A stretch of DNA of 64,000 nucleotides, taken from Achatina immaculata (lineage: Eukaryota; Mollusca; Gastropoda; Stylommatophora; Achatinidae). The stretch spans positions 10,480,959-10,544,958 of the forward strand of contig CM019703.1 of the NCBI GenBank assembly GCA_009760885.1, given 5' to 3'. The notes under the pieces were generated by a model, which searched no databases, was not told where the DNA came from, and saw only the letters and a list, made by a program, of their open reading frames with translations. Both the position numbers and the translations under genes were made by a program. Positions 25,201 to 40,200 of the stretch are shown here, one piece after another. Numbering within the stretch: the first letter of the stretch is position 1; every line of letters starts with the position of its first letter.

Positions 25201-28200
25201 TGAAGCATTTTCATGTCTCCAGAGTTATATCTAACAAAAAGGCAAATCAGGTAAAACATCTCTCTGTGTATAAACTGTGACTTTATTTTTTTATATATAC
25301 TTTCGTTTTGTGATATAAATGTTGCAACTATATTATTATAGCTGACTGTTTAAAAAAAAAAACGGCAACTAGCTCAAAAGTTCTAATTAATGACAATCCC
25401 CACTACTGCCTTTCAATCCACTCTGTGCTGGAACACTGCTATCAACAAATGTACCCTCTGTTTTAATACGAGGAGAAGCACTAAGTAACTCACAAATGCC
25501 TGTTACAAAAAAAAACTAAATGTGACAGTAATTTGAAAACTTTTAATTTTTGAACCTACATTATTCCCCTATTTCTCAACATAATCGCCAACAACACTGA
25601 TACATTTGTTCCATTGTGTAATCAGTGTAAAAATGGCGTAAAAATCGTCCAATTTCTGACTATTTTTTTTTTACTTCTGTTTCCACCTCTTCGTCACTTG
25701 AGAATCGTCTCCCGCCAAGGTGGTTTTTCAATGGACCAAACAGCTGAAAATCACTTGGAGCTAAGTCAAAACTATAGGGTGGATGTTCAAGAACTTCCCA
25801 ACCCAACTGGCTAATTTTCTCTTGGGTTAACCGAGCCATATGTGGTCTGGCATTGTCATGAAGGAGAAGCACACCTCTAGCCAGCAGAACAGGACATTTT
25901 CTTCAAACTGCATCCCATAGCATCGACAGAACTTCACAGTACAATACAGAATTCACACTGTTACCATACTTCTGGAACTTGGTTATCAAAACTCCTTGAT
26001 AATCCTAGAACTCTGTCAGCATAACCTTCCCCACAGAAGGTGTAATCTTGAATTTTTGTCAACAATTTCGGTGTGTCCCTGAGAAAATTCTTTTATCCAG
26101 TTATAGACCACTTTACGTGATAAACACTTTTCACCATAAACTGTAATGAATGTCCTCAACTGAACATCCTTTAGCCCACAAAAATCGCACTACACTTCTC
26201 TGTTCTTCTTTGGTACACACTAACAGTTGGGTAGCCATTTATTTTGTTACTGCTTTGCGCATGCGCACGTTAACTCCTAGCGCCCCCTACATGCAACTAT
26301 TATAAAGTTGGATTATGGTACTATCTAAGGATATATTTAAATACTACCTGATAACTGCCACTGATAAAATATTTCAATTTGCGAGTTACCTAGTGACTTC
26401 CCCTCGTAGATATCAAATATCTGGCAAATCCCTATACTGAAGAGCTGAAATGAGCAAAAGATCCCTTGAAATATTCCATACAATGGGTCTGAGCAATACA
26501 AAGTAGTTTTCTTTAATCTACACTGATTTTAGATCTTAGTAATTGACTAAGGCAAACCTTTATAAATTTCACTCTGCATATCTACTTCAATCTCCTTAGA
26601 ACTGCAGGCTGGTGTTGTTTTGCAGCCGATGCTGTGAAAGTGTTACGGCACAGCGTCATGTCAGCTTGAGTGCGGGTTATGGTAGCTACTTTTTCAGTCC
26701 CTCAGTGCAGCTAAGAAAAAGCAGGGGGTGTGAAATACTTCTTTAGCAGACTCCACCACCATGGGAGACTATGTTGATCCCTGCCCTATTATTATATTAG
26801 GCCTGTTCCTGTGGCACCAACGGAGAGGTGGGACAGGGTCAGCTATGGGTTGCCAACCCTGATGCTGGCATGTCAACTTGCCAAAACAGTGTGTTCACCC
26901 CCCTCACTCTGCCTATCAGATACTTAATATTTAAAAGAATAACTGAAAAATGGACCAGGTTTGTAACCAGTAAATACTTTAGAAATTAAAGATCAGCACC
27001 AGCAGAGGTGGTATGGATAAGTTTATAGACTGGGCCTGGATCAACCATCATGGCAAAAAAAAAAAACACTGATGCCAAACGATAAGGAATTTAAGATCTT
27101 AAACCATTGTACAACCACAATATTGAATGATATCAGAGTCCCTCTAAAAGACCTAAGAAGAGCAAAATCAAACAATACCATAAAGTCTCTCTACCAGACC
27201 TAAAGCCTTCTTATGAAGAACAACACCAAACAACAACTTTAAAGGTCCTTCTGTAAGACCTAACACCCTCTATGAAGAACAATACACCACAAAAGTCTAA
27301 TAGAACATGAGATTTTTAGAAAGAAAAGAAGAAATCAGAGCAATACATGGTACTGTGTGGAAAACCTCTGTATCTACTTCTAGGCAGAAAGGCACTTCTA
27401 CGACTTCCAAGACGCACCTTGTCCTGCTCACAGCTGTCCAGACCGTCCACAATAACCACGAGCCTTGTTTGATCCTGAGTGAAGCTGTCCATGCAGTTCA
27501 CCATTTTACTCATCAGGTCCACCTGTCAAATTTATACAGAACATGATCACTGTCACACAGAGAAATGAGACTTCAATGTATACATTTAATGTATCTTATA
27601 TTTATTTGTTAGTCTGCTATGAAGTGTGTGGCCAGTGTCAGTGTACTCACCTGCCAATCAGAAAGCTCTGGTTCATTTCACACTTGGGTGGAATTTTTTT
27701 TTTTTTATCAGCCTGCACTGGGGGTCAACCCAGCCTTCAAAACATAAGGACCTGGGGTTTACCTATGAGAACAAAGGCAGTGAGAACAGGTGCTGGCATC
27801 CCTAGTGGATGCCTTTGCAGTGGTCTAGGTATGTGATGGCACTAGCACTTTGTATCCCAGAACTGGGACACAGATATGAGTGTGCTTTATGTGGCTACTT
27901 GTACATTTCATTTCCAGTACAAAAAAGGCCCTATTTAAAAAAAAAAAAAAAAAAGATAAAAAATGAGGAAACATACCTCTTTCTTCAGGTGTTGCATAAA
28001 CCCATCCATTTTCAAATCATCAATATGCTCTGCTGATCTGACAACCCTTCTTCTCTGAGAGAATACCACTGCCATGAGCGTCTGTCCCCACGTGTACATA
28101 TTAGCCACAGTAGCCAGTCCCAAAATGCTGACCAATGAAATGAGAACAGCTTTCACAGCTGTACTTTCCTCAAAATCACAGGCAATAGCCAATCCAATGC

Positions 28201-31200
28201 CCACTTGAGCACAAGTGATAAGCAGAAGAACTATGATAAAGTATGGTATACAGCATATAGACTTGAAGTAACTTGTTCTTGTTTCTGTGAAGAGAAAGAG
28301 TTATTTTCCAATTAATCAAAAGAGGCTGCATTTAACTGCAAATGATGAAGAATTGGATTTATAATCTGACCAGAACAGGAGACACAAATCTGGCAGATTT
28401 TTTCTGCATGACTTACTGCTAAAATGTGGCTTGAACACCCTGAAAAGTCTGGCTATCAATGCCCCATACTCTCGCTCTACAGCATCGCAAAGAGTTCCTA
28501 TCATGGCTGCCAGGGACTTCTCGCCACCGACACTCGTCAAACGTGTGCAGTCTGAAAACAGGAACCTGGGAAGAGAAATAAAACCTGCTATTTACCTAAA
28601 GAGATGAAATGCCATCCCCAAGTTGTTACTGTCAGATTACCTATCACTCGAAGCTCTTTGCAGCTTATGCCATGACGAACTTCTTACACAATATATCAGG
28701 TGGTGGATGACACCATGGTGCACTCCTCAAAGCATACACGATAAGCCAGGGTTTTCATCAAAACCTACCACCACAGAATATAAACTCAATCAAGATTTAA
28801 CCAGCTGGCTAGTATCAAACTGCCTCCCATACCAAGAGCGTTACCTAGAAGTGGGACAGTGCTCTGATCAACTTCAGATCACCAACCACTGACAACAATC
28901 AGCACCTGCTCTCATGTCATTCCTATACCACAGAATAAAATGAAAGGACTGGTCACATGGTACAAGAAAACAAAACCAATAATGCACAATATTAAGTACA
29001 AAGTTTAATAAACCTGAGAAAATGTGAAAAAGCTCTGAAAAAAAAAAGCAGAAGTAAAAAAAAACATGAGAATATTTCCACGGCAATTCTATAAACTATC
29101 TGAAAGCAATAAAAAATATTGAACAATATCAGAGAAATACAATTACAGCATTTTTTGGCCTTCGTACCAGGAATAAAAGTGTGATAGAAATAACACCAGA
29201 GGAAACAGTAAAAGAAGGTGCAGGAGGAAACTGGTACAGAAAGGAGGACATGAGGCCTGAGAGTTAAAATTAAACAAGGAATGATCAGCTCTATTTAGCA
29301 ATGAAGCCGTTTCAGTTTTACCTTTTAGTTACCACTGTTTTACTGCAGTAACTTCATACACATGTATACTTAATAAATATACACACAAAATACTTTTGCT
29401 TGCATTTGATATTAACACAATGATATAAGCACGAAGGAAGCCATTTTAGTAAGTACACCATCAAGGCAGGGGACAGAAAAAGTTGTATATCCTTTACAGC
29501 CAAGCTTCCAGGGAATGTGGGGCATGACAAGGCTCATGCATGAAAACAACTAAGAAGCCAAAGACCATGTAAAGAAACATGACACTGAAGATAAAGAATG
29601 ACAAAGGTGAGGGAAAAAAATGAAAAAAATAAAATGTAATCAGGAAAATTAAAAAAAAAAAAACAAAGGTTCACAAAAAAAATAAAAGTTTACACATAAA
29701 TGTTTTTTTGCTATCACTCATTATGGCCATCATGCTTTACCAGGGAAATGAATCAATGCCTGGCTTTAGTATTTACGGTAACTGAAAATTACAAACTTTC
29801 AACTGTGGAGCAAAAATCATGAGGCTGCAGTTATTCTTCTTTTAATATTTTTTAAGCTGTTTAAATAGCTCTACCGTGGGTGAAGGAGCACTTCTCCACT
29901 GCAAAGAAAAACATAAATTAAACACCCCCATGACTATGGATATAATCATTTTGCATATCTCAGCAGCTATAAAGACCACAATGGTGACACCAGAAAACAA
30001 GTTAGAATTCGAATTGCCAAAGCAGCATGACTTTCAAGAATCTTGAGAACATATGGCACTCAAAAGTTATAAGCACAAAAACCAAGTTAAGATTATTCAA
30101 TTCAAATGTAATATCCACCCTCATTTATGCATGTGAAAGCTGGAAAACAACTAAAGAAATAGACAAGAAATTAGACTCTTTCAAAAACAAATGCCTAAGG
30201 AAAATACTCTGTATAAAGTGGAATGAATTCAAGAACAACGCAGAGATCAGACAGATGTGCAAACAACAACCTGTCTCATGGTTGATCAGAAAAAGAAGAT
30301 GGACATATGGAGGCCATGTGATGAGAAGAAACAATTAGAGAATCCCCAAACAAGCTATCAAATGGAACACAACAGGCTGAAGAAAAATAGATCGACCACG
30401 TAAAACTCTAAAGAGGACACTGTTAAGAGAAGCCAATTCAGTGGGCGTAACATCTCTTGATGAGATTGACAGGGCATCTTGGCGAACTACCATGCGGGCC
30501 CTATGTGACATCTAACGGCATGGGAAGGATGTAAGATAATTATGGATAAGAGAAATAAGAGAAGGCATTTTGTGCCCATCTTTCATACAAGCCATTCTGC
30601 GCCCATCTTTCTTTCAAGGAGTTTACAAAAAGAACTAAGTGTTTTTCATGTTTTTATCTGTTGTGTTATTTCTGTATGTGATCCCTGAAAAAAAAAAAAG
30701 GCTTTTGGTGAAACATTTGATTACAATATGTTCTTCATTTGTATGTGCTCATCTTACTTTCTGCCATTCTTGTTCCTGCCTACTTATCTCACTCTTTCTT
30801 TTTGTAAAACTAAACTATACAGCTTTATCTACCACAGTTAAGGGATCAATGTTTCTCATGGTGTGCTGAGGAATCAGTTTCTTAGATACAGCTCTGGAAG
30901 CCAGAAAAAAACCCTCCACAATCCGCTAATAATCAGACCTTGTAAAATCTTCACCCGCTACATCCACCTGCACAGAACTGGAGAAGAGAAGAGACCCACA
31001 ATCCCAAGAAAACCTTCGGCTAACACTGAACATACAGAACGCACACACTCTCTCACCTGACAGAGAATGTGCCCCCAGAATGCCTATCTGCCAGCTGCTT
31101 CTGCTTGGGTATACAAAACAACATCTGTAGCAACAATATCAGCAGCTTCTGCCTCCTTCCCAGTGCCGCGCTGATTCTGCTGGTCACTGCCGAGTCATAT

Positions 31201-34200
31201 CTGCTGGTGATGAAAATAACCATGCCTGGGGAAGGAGCAGAAACCAAACCTCACTGACAATAATAACAGACATTAAAGCCTTCATGGTAAAAATATTGGA
31301 TTCTTATACATTCAAATCCTATTAAACAAACAAAAAAAAAAAAAACACCAGACATTTCTCTTGGACTTCAGACATATCCATCTATTAGTTATAAAATTTG
31401 CAGCAAACATCATCAAATACCAAAATCATCTTTTGTCAGCAGAATCTAAATATTTTTACATTATGTTCTTACTGACATATAAGCCACATGAGCACTACAT
31501 TCATCTATTCTTTATGTAAATGTCTTAAACTCTAATTTTGTACATTTGATATTTTTCATATTGTGCTGTCTTATGTGTTTATCTGATATATTCCCTCCAC
31601 TTTTGTCATCCTAACATACAAGACCTAGCAGTTTATGTTTGATTACCACAGTGCATACCAAATCTGTCTGTAGTTTTAACAGATATTTTACCATTAAAAT
31701 TTCTGCTCCAAAAATATTTGATCTTTTAACATAATAAAACTTTATGACCTTTTTAAATGCTTATTTTTTTTACTATATACAGTTTCATCAGTGGTCAAAG
31801 TAGCATCATGTAAGAGATAATAAATTAATTATAAATTAAATTCTCACCTATAAATCCATACTCTAAAGGTATAAGACCAAAACCAACTGCCAACCCTATT
31901 TGCCAGCCTAAAGCCAGTCCTAGGGCCTCTCCTATTACAGAGTTGATCATGATAAGAAGTATGGCCACAAGCCATGACCAGGTCAGCTCTGCCTGGTTGT
32001 TCTGTTGGGTGAAGGAGCACATCTCCACTATGCAAAGAAGGAAAAAAAATCATTTGTGAGCAAGAAACTTTTATTGTTATATCACAATCAAAGATAAAGT
32101 TAGTTAGCTGACAGATCATCAAGTGAATGTTCACCATGAAAATAAAACAAACCTCTTAACTTGTCCAGCAGGAATGATTTTCCACTTCCCCACTTGGCAT
32201 ACAGCCCGACGGTAATGGGCGTTATCAAACATGGTTCACTAAGAATGTCTGCTAGGGCTGAGCTATAAATCTCGTAACCCAGGAGGTTTTCTGCATCTGT
32301 TGCATTGAGGTTCCCTGCGAAAGCAACATTTTTTTGTACAACCAACATTATCTTTAAATAAAACTTTTTTATATTCTAAAGATTCTACTGCAAAATCAGA
32401 GAGAAACGTAATCCAGTAAGAAAAAAAAACTAAATTATAAATATCACATTAATACTATTCTCCTGAAACTGTGAGCTGTTATATGGTAGATGGAATGTTC
32501 ACTTCAAAACTAGCAAAAATCATCAGGACAAGCAAAACTAAAATAGCATTTTATTACAATTCCACTAAAGAATTTTTGTAACAGGATGCTAAGATACTGC
32601 TGTCTGGACACTAGGGGTTGAGACCAACATCCAAAAGGTGGTGGGGCCTATTCAGAAACCTGCCTTCAAACTAGAACCAGGAAAGTTCCTCCCTGGCACA
32701 TTCTTCAACTGACTTTAAGCACTGATTTTTAAGATCATCACCACAACATCAGCCAGGGGCCTCTTATTCATATGTACTGAAAGATAAAACAAAAGCAACA
32801 AAAAAAAAAATTCTATGAAACAAAATATAATAAATTCCACAAAAGTCAGGGTGAAAAGGTAAAAAATTTTTTATCTACGTTAAAAAAAAATATTACTACA
32901 AGTTAAGGTAAAATGTTGTGCAGAACAGATATTTCAAATCTGAAATGAACTCTTGCACTACCAAAAGCCGGTGCTGTAGTAAATCTTATTCTCTGACCAC
33001 ACAAACACAGCATAGCAAACCAACCATGACCATAAATCTGTGGAAGAATGCCTCTCTGGTGATATGTGTCCATGCTGTAAGGGGACTCCCCTGCTTTGTT
33101 CAGCCTGTACAAAAGCCGACTGTGCCTTGGATTACGAAGTAAGAGCTCTGTGATTCTTTTGCTTCGGGCACGTATGGCAATGTGGAGTGCTGTGTCTCCT
33201 CTCTGAAGATATCCGATATGCCATAATGGAAAAAAAATTCACATAAAAGACATACATAAATTTATAAACTCACAATTTATTTCACAGAATTTTCTTTCTC
33301 TTTTTTTTTTTTTTTTTGAAAGGTTGCTTGACACAGGAATTATATTTGCGGGACAAAACAATAATAATAATAATAATAACTCAATTACTTTAAAGCTTTA
33401 TAAAGAAAACATAATTAGAATTCTAGGAATCTGTTTATCCTTTGCCGAAGATTTCTCAGACAAATAAATACTGACACAATGCAATCCAGTGTCAAAGTTT
33501 AATAGGTTAAAACTAGTTGTGATTTTGAAAAAAACCATAAAAAAATATTAGAATTTATTCACAAAACACAAAATTTTTAGAATAATTTTAAGTTAGTTAA
33601 AAAAGGAAAAAAATGATTTCCTTCATACATTTCATATTGTGGTGTACCTGGCTATCCTCCTATCGTATTGTGAAAGTTACTGTTTCATAAATTTCATTAT
33701 TAATAATGTGAATAATTCTTATCTTATATTATATCCTTCCCATGCCGTTAAACGTCACATAGGGCTCGCAAAGTAGTTCACCAATTTTTCCTGTCTTCAG
33801 CGAGTCTTTCAGCCTCATCAAAGGATTTTATACCTGTTAATTTGGCCTCTCTTAACAATGTCCTCTTCAGAGTTTCATGCGGGCTGCCTCTTTTTCTTTG
33901 GCTTGTTGTGTTCCACTTGATAGCTTGTTTTGGGATTCTCTAATCATTTCTTCTCATCAAGTAACCAACATATGTCCATCTCCTTTTCCTGATCACCCAT
34001 GAGCCTGGTTGTTGTTCAGTCATCTGTCTTATCTCTGCATTGTTCTTGAATTCATTCCACTTGATGCCAAGTATTTTCCTTATGCATTTGTTTTCAAAAG
34101 AGTCTAATTTCTTTTCTATTTCTTTAGTTGTTTTCCAGGTTATTTTTTGTGAATAATTATGATCTGTGAAATGATAATAATAAATAGGAATGTCCAGTTT

Positions 34201-37200
34201 CAAAGGGATACCCAAGGGCCACAATTATATCCACATGGGGAGTAGCAGGCTGTATGTAAATTAACCAGTTTTTGTCAAATTACTTGGCATACTTAAGGAA
34301 ATGTTAGTGTTAATTTAGTTGCTGTTATGATGATTTCCTTCCACCACTGCATAAAACTAAAATTCATTGATCCTAACAACTTTCAGTTTAATTGAACCTT
34401 CTTCTCAGACACCGACTTGTATACTTCTAAAGTAACTGCAGGTCAGCCTGACTTGATGCACATCCCCATAAAGCTTCTCTTGAACTGATATAAGTGTTGG
34501 CCACATATGTTTTCTCTGTACCTCAAATTAATTATGGATTTTAACCAAATAAATTTCACTTCCATATTAGCCTCGTGTACCCCCAGTTCAATACACCTGC
34601 TATAGATAAATTAAATCCTCTTCAAACATCTTCATTTATCAAAAATGGACAAGAAAAGAATAAACTAACTTCACTGTTATACAATGACACACTGCTAACA
34701 AGTCTATAAAAACTAATGTGAAAAGCAAACAAATTCATGTATTCATGAAAAAAAAACCACTGCTCCTATCATTAAGTATATATGTAGTGTTGTAAAATCA
34801 ATATTCAGTGACTGATAATCTGTAACTAGATCAGCCAAGCCCTCAACAGACCTCAGCCTTTTGGTTTTTTTTCTCACAAAAAAGCTTCAGATTTGTTCTC
34901 TTTATTTTCCAGTTTGTTACAATTTCTAATTTTTCATGATGGCTGCAGACTGCTTTACACATCTTCTTGTCAAAGACATTGTTACGCTATACTAGGAAAC
35001 TGACCCATGTTCACTTACAGAGTTTTGCCATGACTGTGCTGCACATAACGTAAACTTCATATAAATAAGGTTTTTGTGTCGGGGGGAAGGGGACAATCAG
35101 CAACCTTTAGCTGACATGCTAGATGAACTATGAACCACAGATGACAAAGACCCTGTCCCACCTGTCCAATGGTACCCCTAGTAACAGGCCTAGACCGAGG
35201 AATGTGGCGTGCAGATCATTATAGGGTGGAGTCTGCTTAAGAAATACTGAACAACCACCCCCCCCCCACAAGCCTTTTAGCTGCCCTCAAGGACTGAAAA
35301 AAAAACTGATGCCATAATCTGCTCCCAAGTCGACATGATGCTTAACCTCAAAACCTTCACAGCAAGGGCTGTAAAGAACACCAGCTTACATTTCTAGGGA
35401 GACTAAAGAAGAACATAAACAAGGTGTGTTGTTACATTAATTTCCATTATTCACTTTCAATTCATGTTTAATTCCATACACAAGGGATTGATTTTCCTAT
35501 ATGTATCCTTTTTTTTTTCTTATACTAACAACACTTAACTCTTAGATGATGAGAGATCCCTAAAAGGATCTTTGTGCCCCAGGCCATTCCCAACTGAGAG
35601 CCCTATAAGGTTTCGGACTTTCTTTCATTGAAAACACGATGTTACTTTTCATTTAACCAGTTAGAACTCTTCTGAATCCAAAGTTAAACTAGTGTTTTAA
35701 GTGTGGGGGATAAAGAAGCCATATTGGATACATAGAGGGGGGGTAAAATTCAAGTTTATTTTGAGACTGAGTGGTAGAATGGTCACACCGACCGACTAGA
35801 CCTATCTTACTGTATGTGTTTCTTGTAGCTGTAGATCTGTTAGATTTATCGGACGTCACAAACATCCATAAATATTGATTTTTCTGTGTTGAAATTTGAA
35901 TGACTATGTATTCTATATTGGATTATGACACAGTTAAGGTAAGTATAAAGTAGATTTGATTGCTCAGTCCTAAAATTTTTTTAATGCTAAAAAATCGATC
36001 TATCGTTTCACACTAGTTGTTCTTTTCTTTGTTTTTTTAATGACAAATAACTTCATTTATGGAATCTTCATTCATTTCCACTTATTTTAATGTGTGATAC
36101 ACACGTGGTGATCATGGAATTAAGTCTGTACAATAACTTTTACACAGGGACCCCTGTTCTCCAAAATGTCTGCGCCCTTCTCCAGCGCGTCGTCAGAAAC
36201 TAAGGAACAGTTTGGAAGTAACGCGTCTCGAAAGAGTTAAACAATGACCTAAGATATGCTTTGCTTTACAAGCAGAAACTGTTTTGTGAGTGGCACAAAA
36301 GTCACTGGGATGACAAAAGAAACTAGAACTGGATTAAAAATATACTTCTTTTGCATTGAGAACACAGACCCTACCACAAATCTATCACCCACTTTTATAT
36401 ATTTGCTTTCTTTTCTTGACAATTTTATTTATGAATCTTGTGGGTTCTTATGTCTCTCTCTCTCTGATCCTTAAATGCCTAAGGCACATGGGGCTCCGCA
36501 AGGGTTTTCCACAAACACCTGTCCTTTGCCATTTTTTCTGCTCTTGCCCAAGTGAGTCCTCTATTGCTCAACATCCTCTCTGTCGTTACTCCATGTCTCC
36601 TTTTGTCTACCCTTACTTCTGTTCCCCTGTGGTGTTCATCTTAGTGCTGTTTTTGGTAGGGAGTTGTCAGTCATCTGGAACAAATGTCCTAACCATTGGC
36701 AGCGTCTTTCCTGAGTGTTCTTTAAGTACTCAGGGAAAAAAAGAAAACTATTAGAGACATAAAGAGAGTAAGTGAGAGATAGTCATAAGGAGAGTGAGTG
36801 AGAAAGAGATTCACCTTATCACTTGCTGATACTTTAGCTCCCTTTTCCAGCAATAAACGAACACACTCCTCATTTCTCATCCTCACAGCTCTCAGAAGTG
36901 GTGTGTCTTCATCCTAATCAAAGAAGATGCCATAAATCTTCAACATAAATCTTCAAAACAAATCCTCAACATAAATCCTCAGCATACTACATCTTCAACA
37001 AACATCTTCATCATAAATCCTAAACCTGCTTTTAGACCTTCAACATAGACCCTCACCATAAAATCTTAACATAAATTATCAAAATAAATCCTTAACATAT
37101 ACCTTCAGCATGAATCTTCAACATCAAAGACTAAGTTAAAAAAAAAAACACACAGCAAAAGAAAAAGACAAAAACTGTAAACTGCACTTCTAAACCAAGA

Positions 37201-40200
37201 CTAAAAAACATCAATACTTATACTGAGCAAACAAAAGATCTCAGAAGCTTCTGTCACAAACACTTCCATGTTTCTTCAGTTTATGCTGTTGTAATACTGT
37301 ACTGATTAACTGTAAGTACCTCTTTTTGGATGAATAGTAAAAAATTGGAGGAGAAAGTTTAAGTTGTTAATTAGACAAAAAAAGCAGTTTATGTTTAAAT
37401 CAGACAAATCATTTTTTTAAAAATTGAAATGAGATAGGAAGCGATAGCATACAGTCCAAGTGAATAAAATACAATTTATAATTTAAAAAGGTTAAACAAT
37501 ACATGACGCAGTTTTTAAATGTTTGAAACCAGCCTTTCATGAGACTAAATATGCATTTCTATATAATGAAGTCTCTTCCTTAATGACAATACCAAATGAA
37601 GATCACACACAAATGAGTTCCATGTCTCTACAACACCATCATTTTACCTTTGTACAGAGTTCTAAATCTGGATTACTCTGAAGAAGAAGTCTAACGATCT
37701 CAGTGTAGCCTTTCTCAACCGCAGTGTACAGGGCTGTCTTCCCATCCTATGGTGAAAATTATCGCTCCATAAATGTCATTATTAATAACTGTAAACAATT
37801 AGATCTGCAATATGATATACATCATAATTTTAGAAAAAAAAATATCATGAAGCTAATTCATTTAGAATCCCACACTACAAAATTATCACATACTTTGCTC
37901 CTTAAACATTGAATGTCTGGACAGACTTTCAGGATTTGAGGCAAGCCCTATCGCCCACGCAGAAAAACTGTGGAGCAAACCTGAACAGTTACAGCAGACA
38001 GTGGGACTTCTATTAATTCATACTCATAAATTTTCATCAGCATGCACTCACACATAAAACAGCTCATTTCTCAGTCAGCCCCATGATAAGTACTCTGATA
38101 AGCCTACTGCATATATACAAGCTAGAGAATTTGATAATCATTGGAAAACTCAGTTTTTAATCATAAGGATAAAGAAGAAGAGGAAGTCAGTCAATCATTT
38201 GGATGTCCCTTGTGGAACTTTGCCTCCCTAACAGCTCTCCTGTAGGCCTCTCGGTTGTAAGCAAGATGCCCTGCTGTTGATGCATCCATTCACAGATCAT
38301 CACAATGTCGTGCAGTCATCTTCGTCTTGGTCTTCCTCTCTATTTTCAATTATGTATCCTTCCAAGACTGTCTTCTCTAAGCAAATATTTCAACAAGCTA
38401 ACCAGAAGCACAGGAAAATAACTGCCATTTCAACTGACTGGAAACACCAAAGAACCACACAAGTGTGGAGAACCAAAATCATAAATATATCTGTCATAGC
38501 ACATAAATAAATGAATGAATGAATATACAAGCATAAACATTTCACAGTTTTTAAAATGCATACATTTTACATCCTTTCCGTGCCGATAAACGTCACAAAG
38601 GTAATTTGCCAAGATTTTCTTTCTTCGGCAAGTTTTTCAATCTCATCAAGGGATGTTGTGCCCACTGAACCAGCCTCTCTTAACAATGTCCTCTTTAGAG
38701 TTTCATGTGGTCAATCTTTTTTCTTCGGCCTGTTGTGTTCCACTTTATAGCTTGTTTGGGGATCCTCTGATTGTTCCTTCTCATCACATGACTGACATAT
38801 GTTCATCTTCTTTTTCTGATCACCCATGAGACAGGCTGTTGTTTGCTCATCTGTCTGATCTCTGCATGTTCTTGAATTCGTTCCACTTTATACCGAGTAT
38901 TTTCCTTAGGCACTTGTTTTCACACAATGCATACAGTCCCTGACTTATGACGGGGTTCTGTTCCAACAACTCTGTCATGTCATATCTGGCATAAGTTGAA
39001 TGCCTCTTCCAGTGACATAGTTTTCTATTCATTTTCACTATTTTAGCTATTTATTTCTATTCATTTTCACTATTATAGCTATTTATCATCAGTATCTTGA
39101 CAAATATATTCTTTGCTTGTTTCATAAGGTAGAAAACAAATATCAAGGAATTAAAATATTGCAATAAAATATGTGGCATTTCAATTTATTTTAATACAAA
39201 AGAAGCAAAATAAGCCAACAGTCGTAACTGCAGACAACTGTAATCTGAGTACATCATATGTTGGGGACCATCTAATGCAGCTGTGGTCCTCTATTTGGCC
39301 ACATTTAGGAATCTGTAGCAGAAATATAACCCCTCCCCCCAACAAAACATTTTGTTAACTAGTGATGAGCATTTATTTTTGTGAATTATTGATAAGTGTA
39401 AAAATGAAATAAAGACATGAAACTACTGCCACTTTATTTGAAAAACAAAAAGCGTGTATCAAATTATAGGCAACTTGTCTGAAAGAAAAAAGTATGAATT
39501 TACTGTCACTTCATCTGAGAAAGAAAAAAAAAACATATAAAATTACTGGCAATTTGTTTGAAAGAACATTTTATAATGTAAATTTATATATATACTTATT
39601 TTAAAACTGACTATAAGAAATAGACCATTTATGACCCTTTTGACTGTGTGGATAAAAGGAAGAAGTATAAAAATGTTATCATTTTAAATTTACTTATGAT
39701 TATTACGTACAAAATGACCTCCTATTAACATAAATGTACTTCACAGTGCAGCGTTAAAGTAAAAAGATAAAATTGTTACATATTTCCAAATGCAGAAGTT
39801 CTTTGTCCTTTGAAAGATAGAGTTTCATTTGTTCCTTCATTCATACAGTTTCATTTGCTCCTTCATTCCTACCTGTCCTGGCACATCCACATCAACGTAC
39901 TTCTTCAACAAGGCCCTGACGATATCTACGTGTCCGCCCTTTACAGCGTGGATCAAAATTGTATCACCATTCTGAAAAAAGAGACACCTTTTATTTCCTA
40001 TATATTTATCTTTAAATTCAGTATTTAAACTTATATCATATATTTCTGGAATCTCGAAAAAAAAAATGAAGAACTGAAAGAAAACAAAACAAGAAATGGT
40101 GACTGTCATTACTGATCTTGTTTATGATAAAGCTAGTATAATTTTTTTTTTCTATCTTTAACTTTATTTGAGATGGAAGTGATGAAGTTTTATCTCTGCA

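Noticed and set aside
33025..33112. Alternative reading of exon 12 continuing past the donor ([12 protein letters not shown])
   Set aside because: Phase and homology require CATG|GTTGGT joined to exon 13; the extension has no counterpart in the family.
36256..36754. Overlapping ORFs of 72 and 132 codons as a novel gene
   Set aside because: The second half is a LINE family C 3' end read on the wrong strand, and the first half shows no conserved motif.
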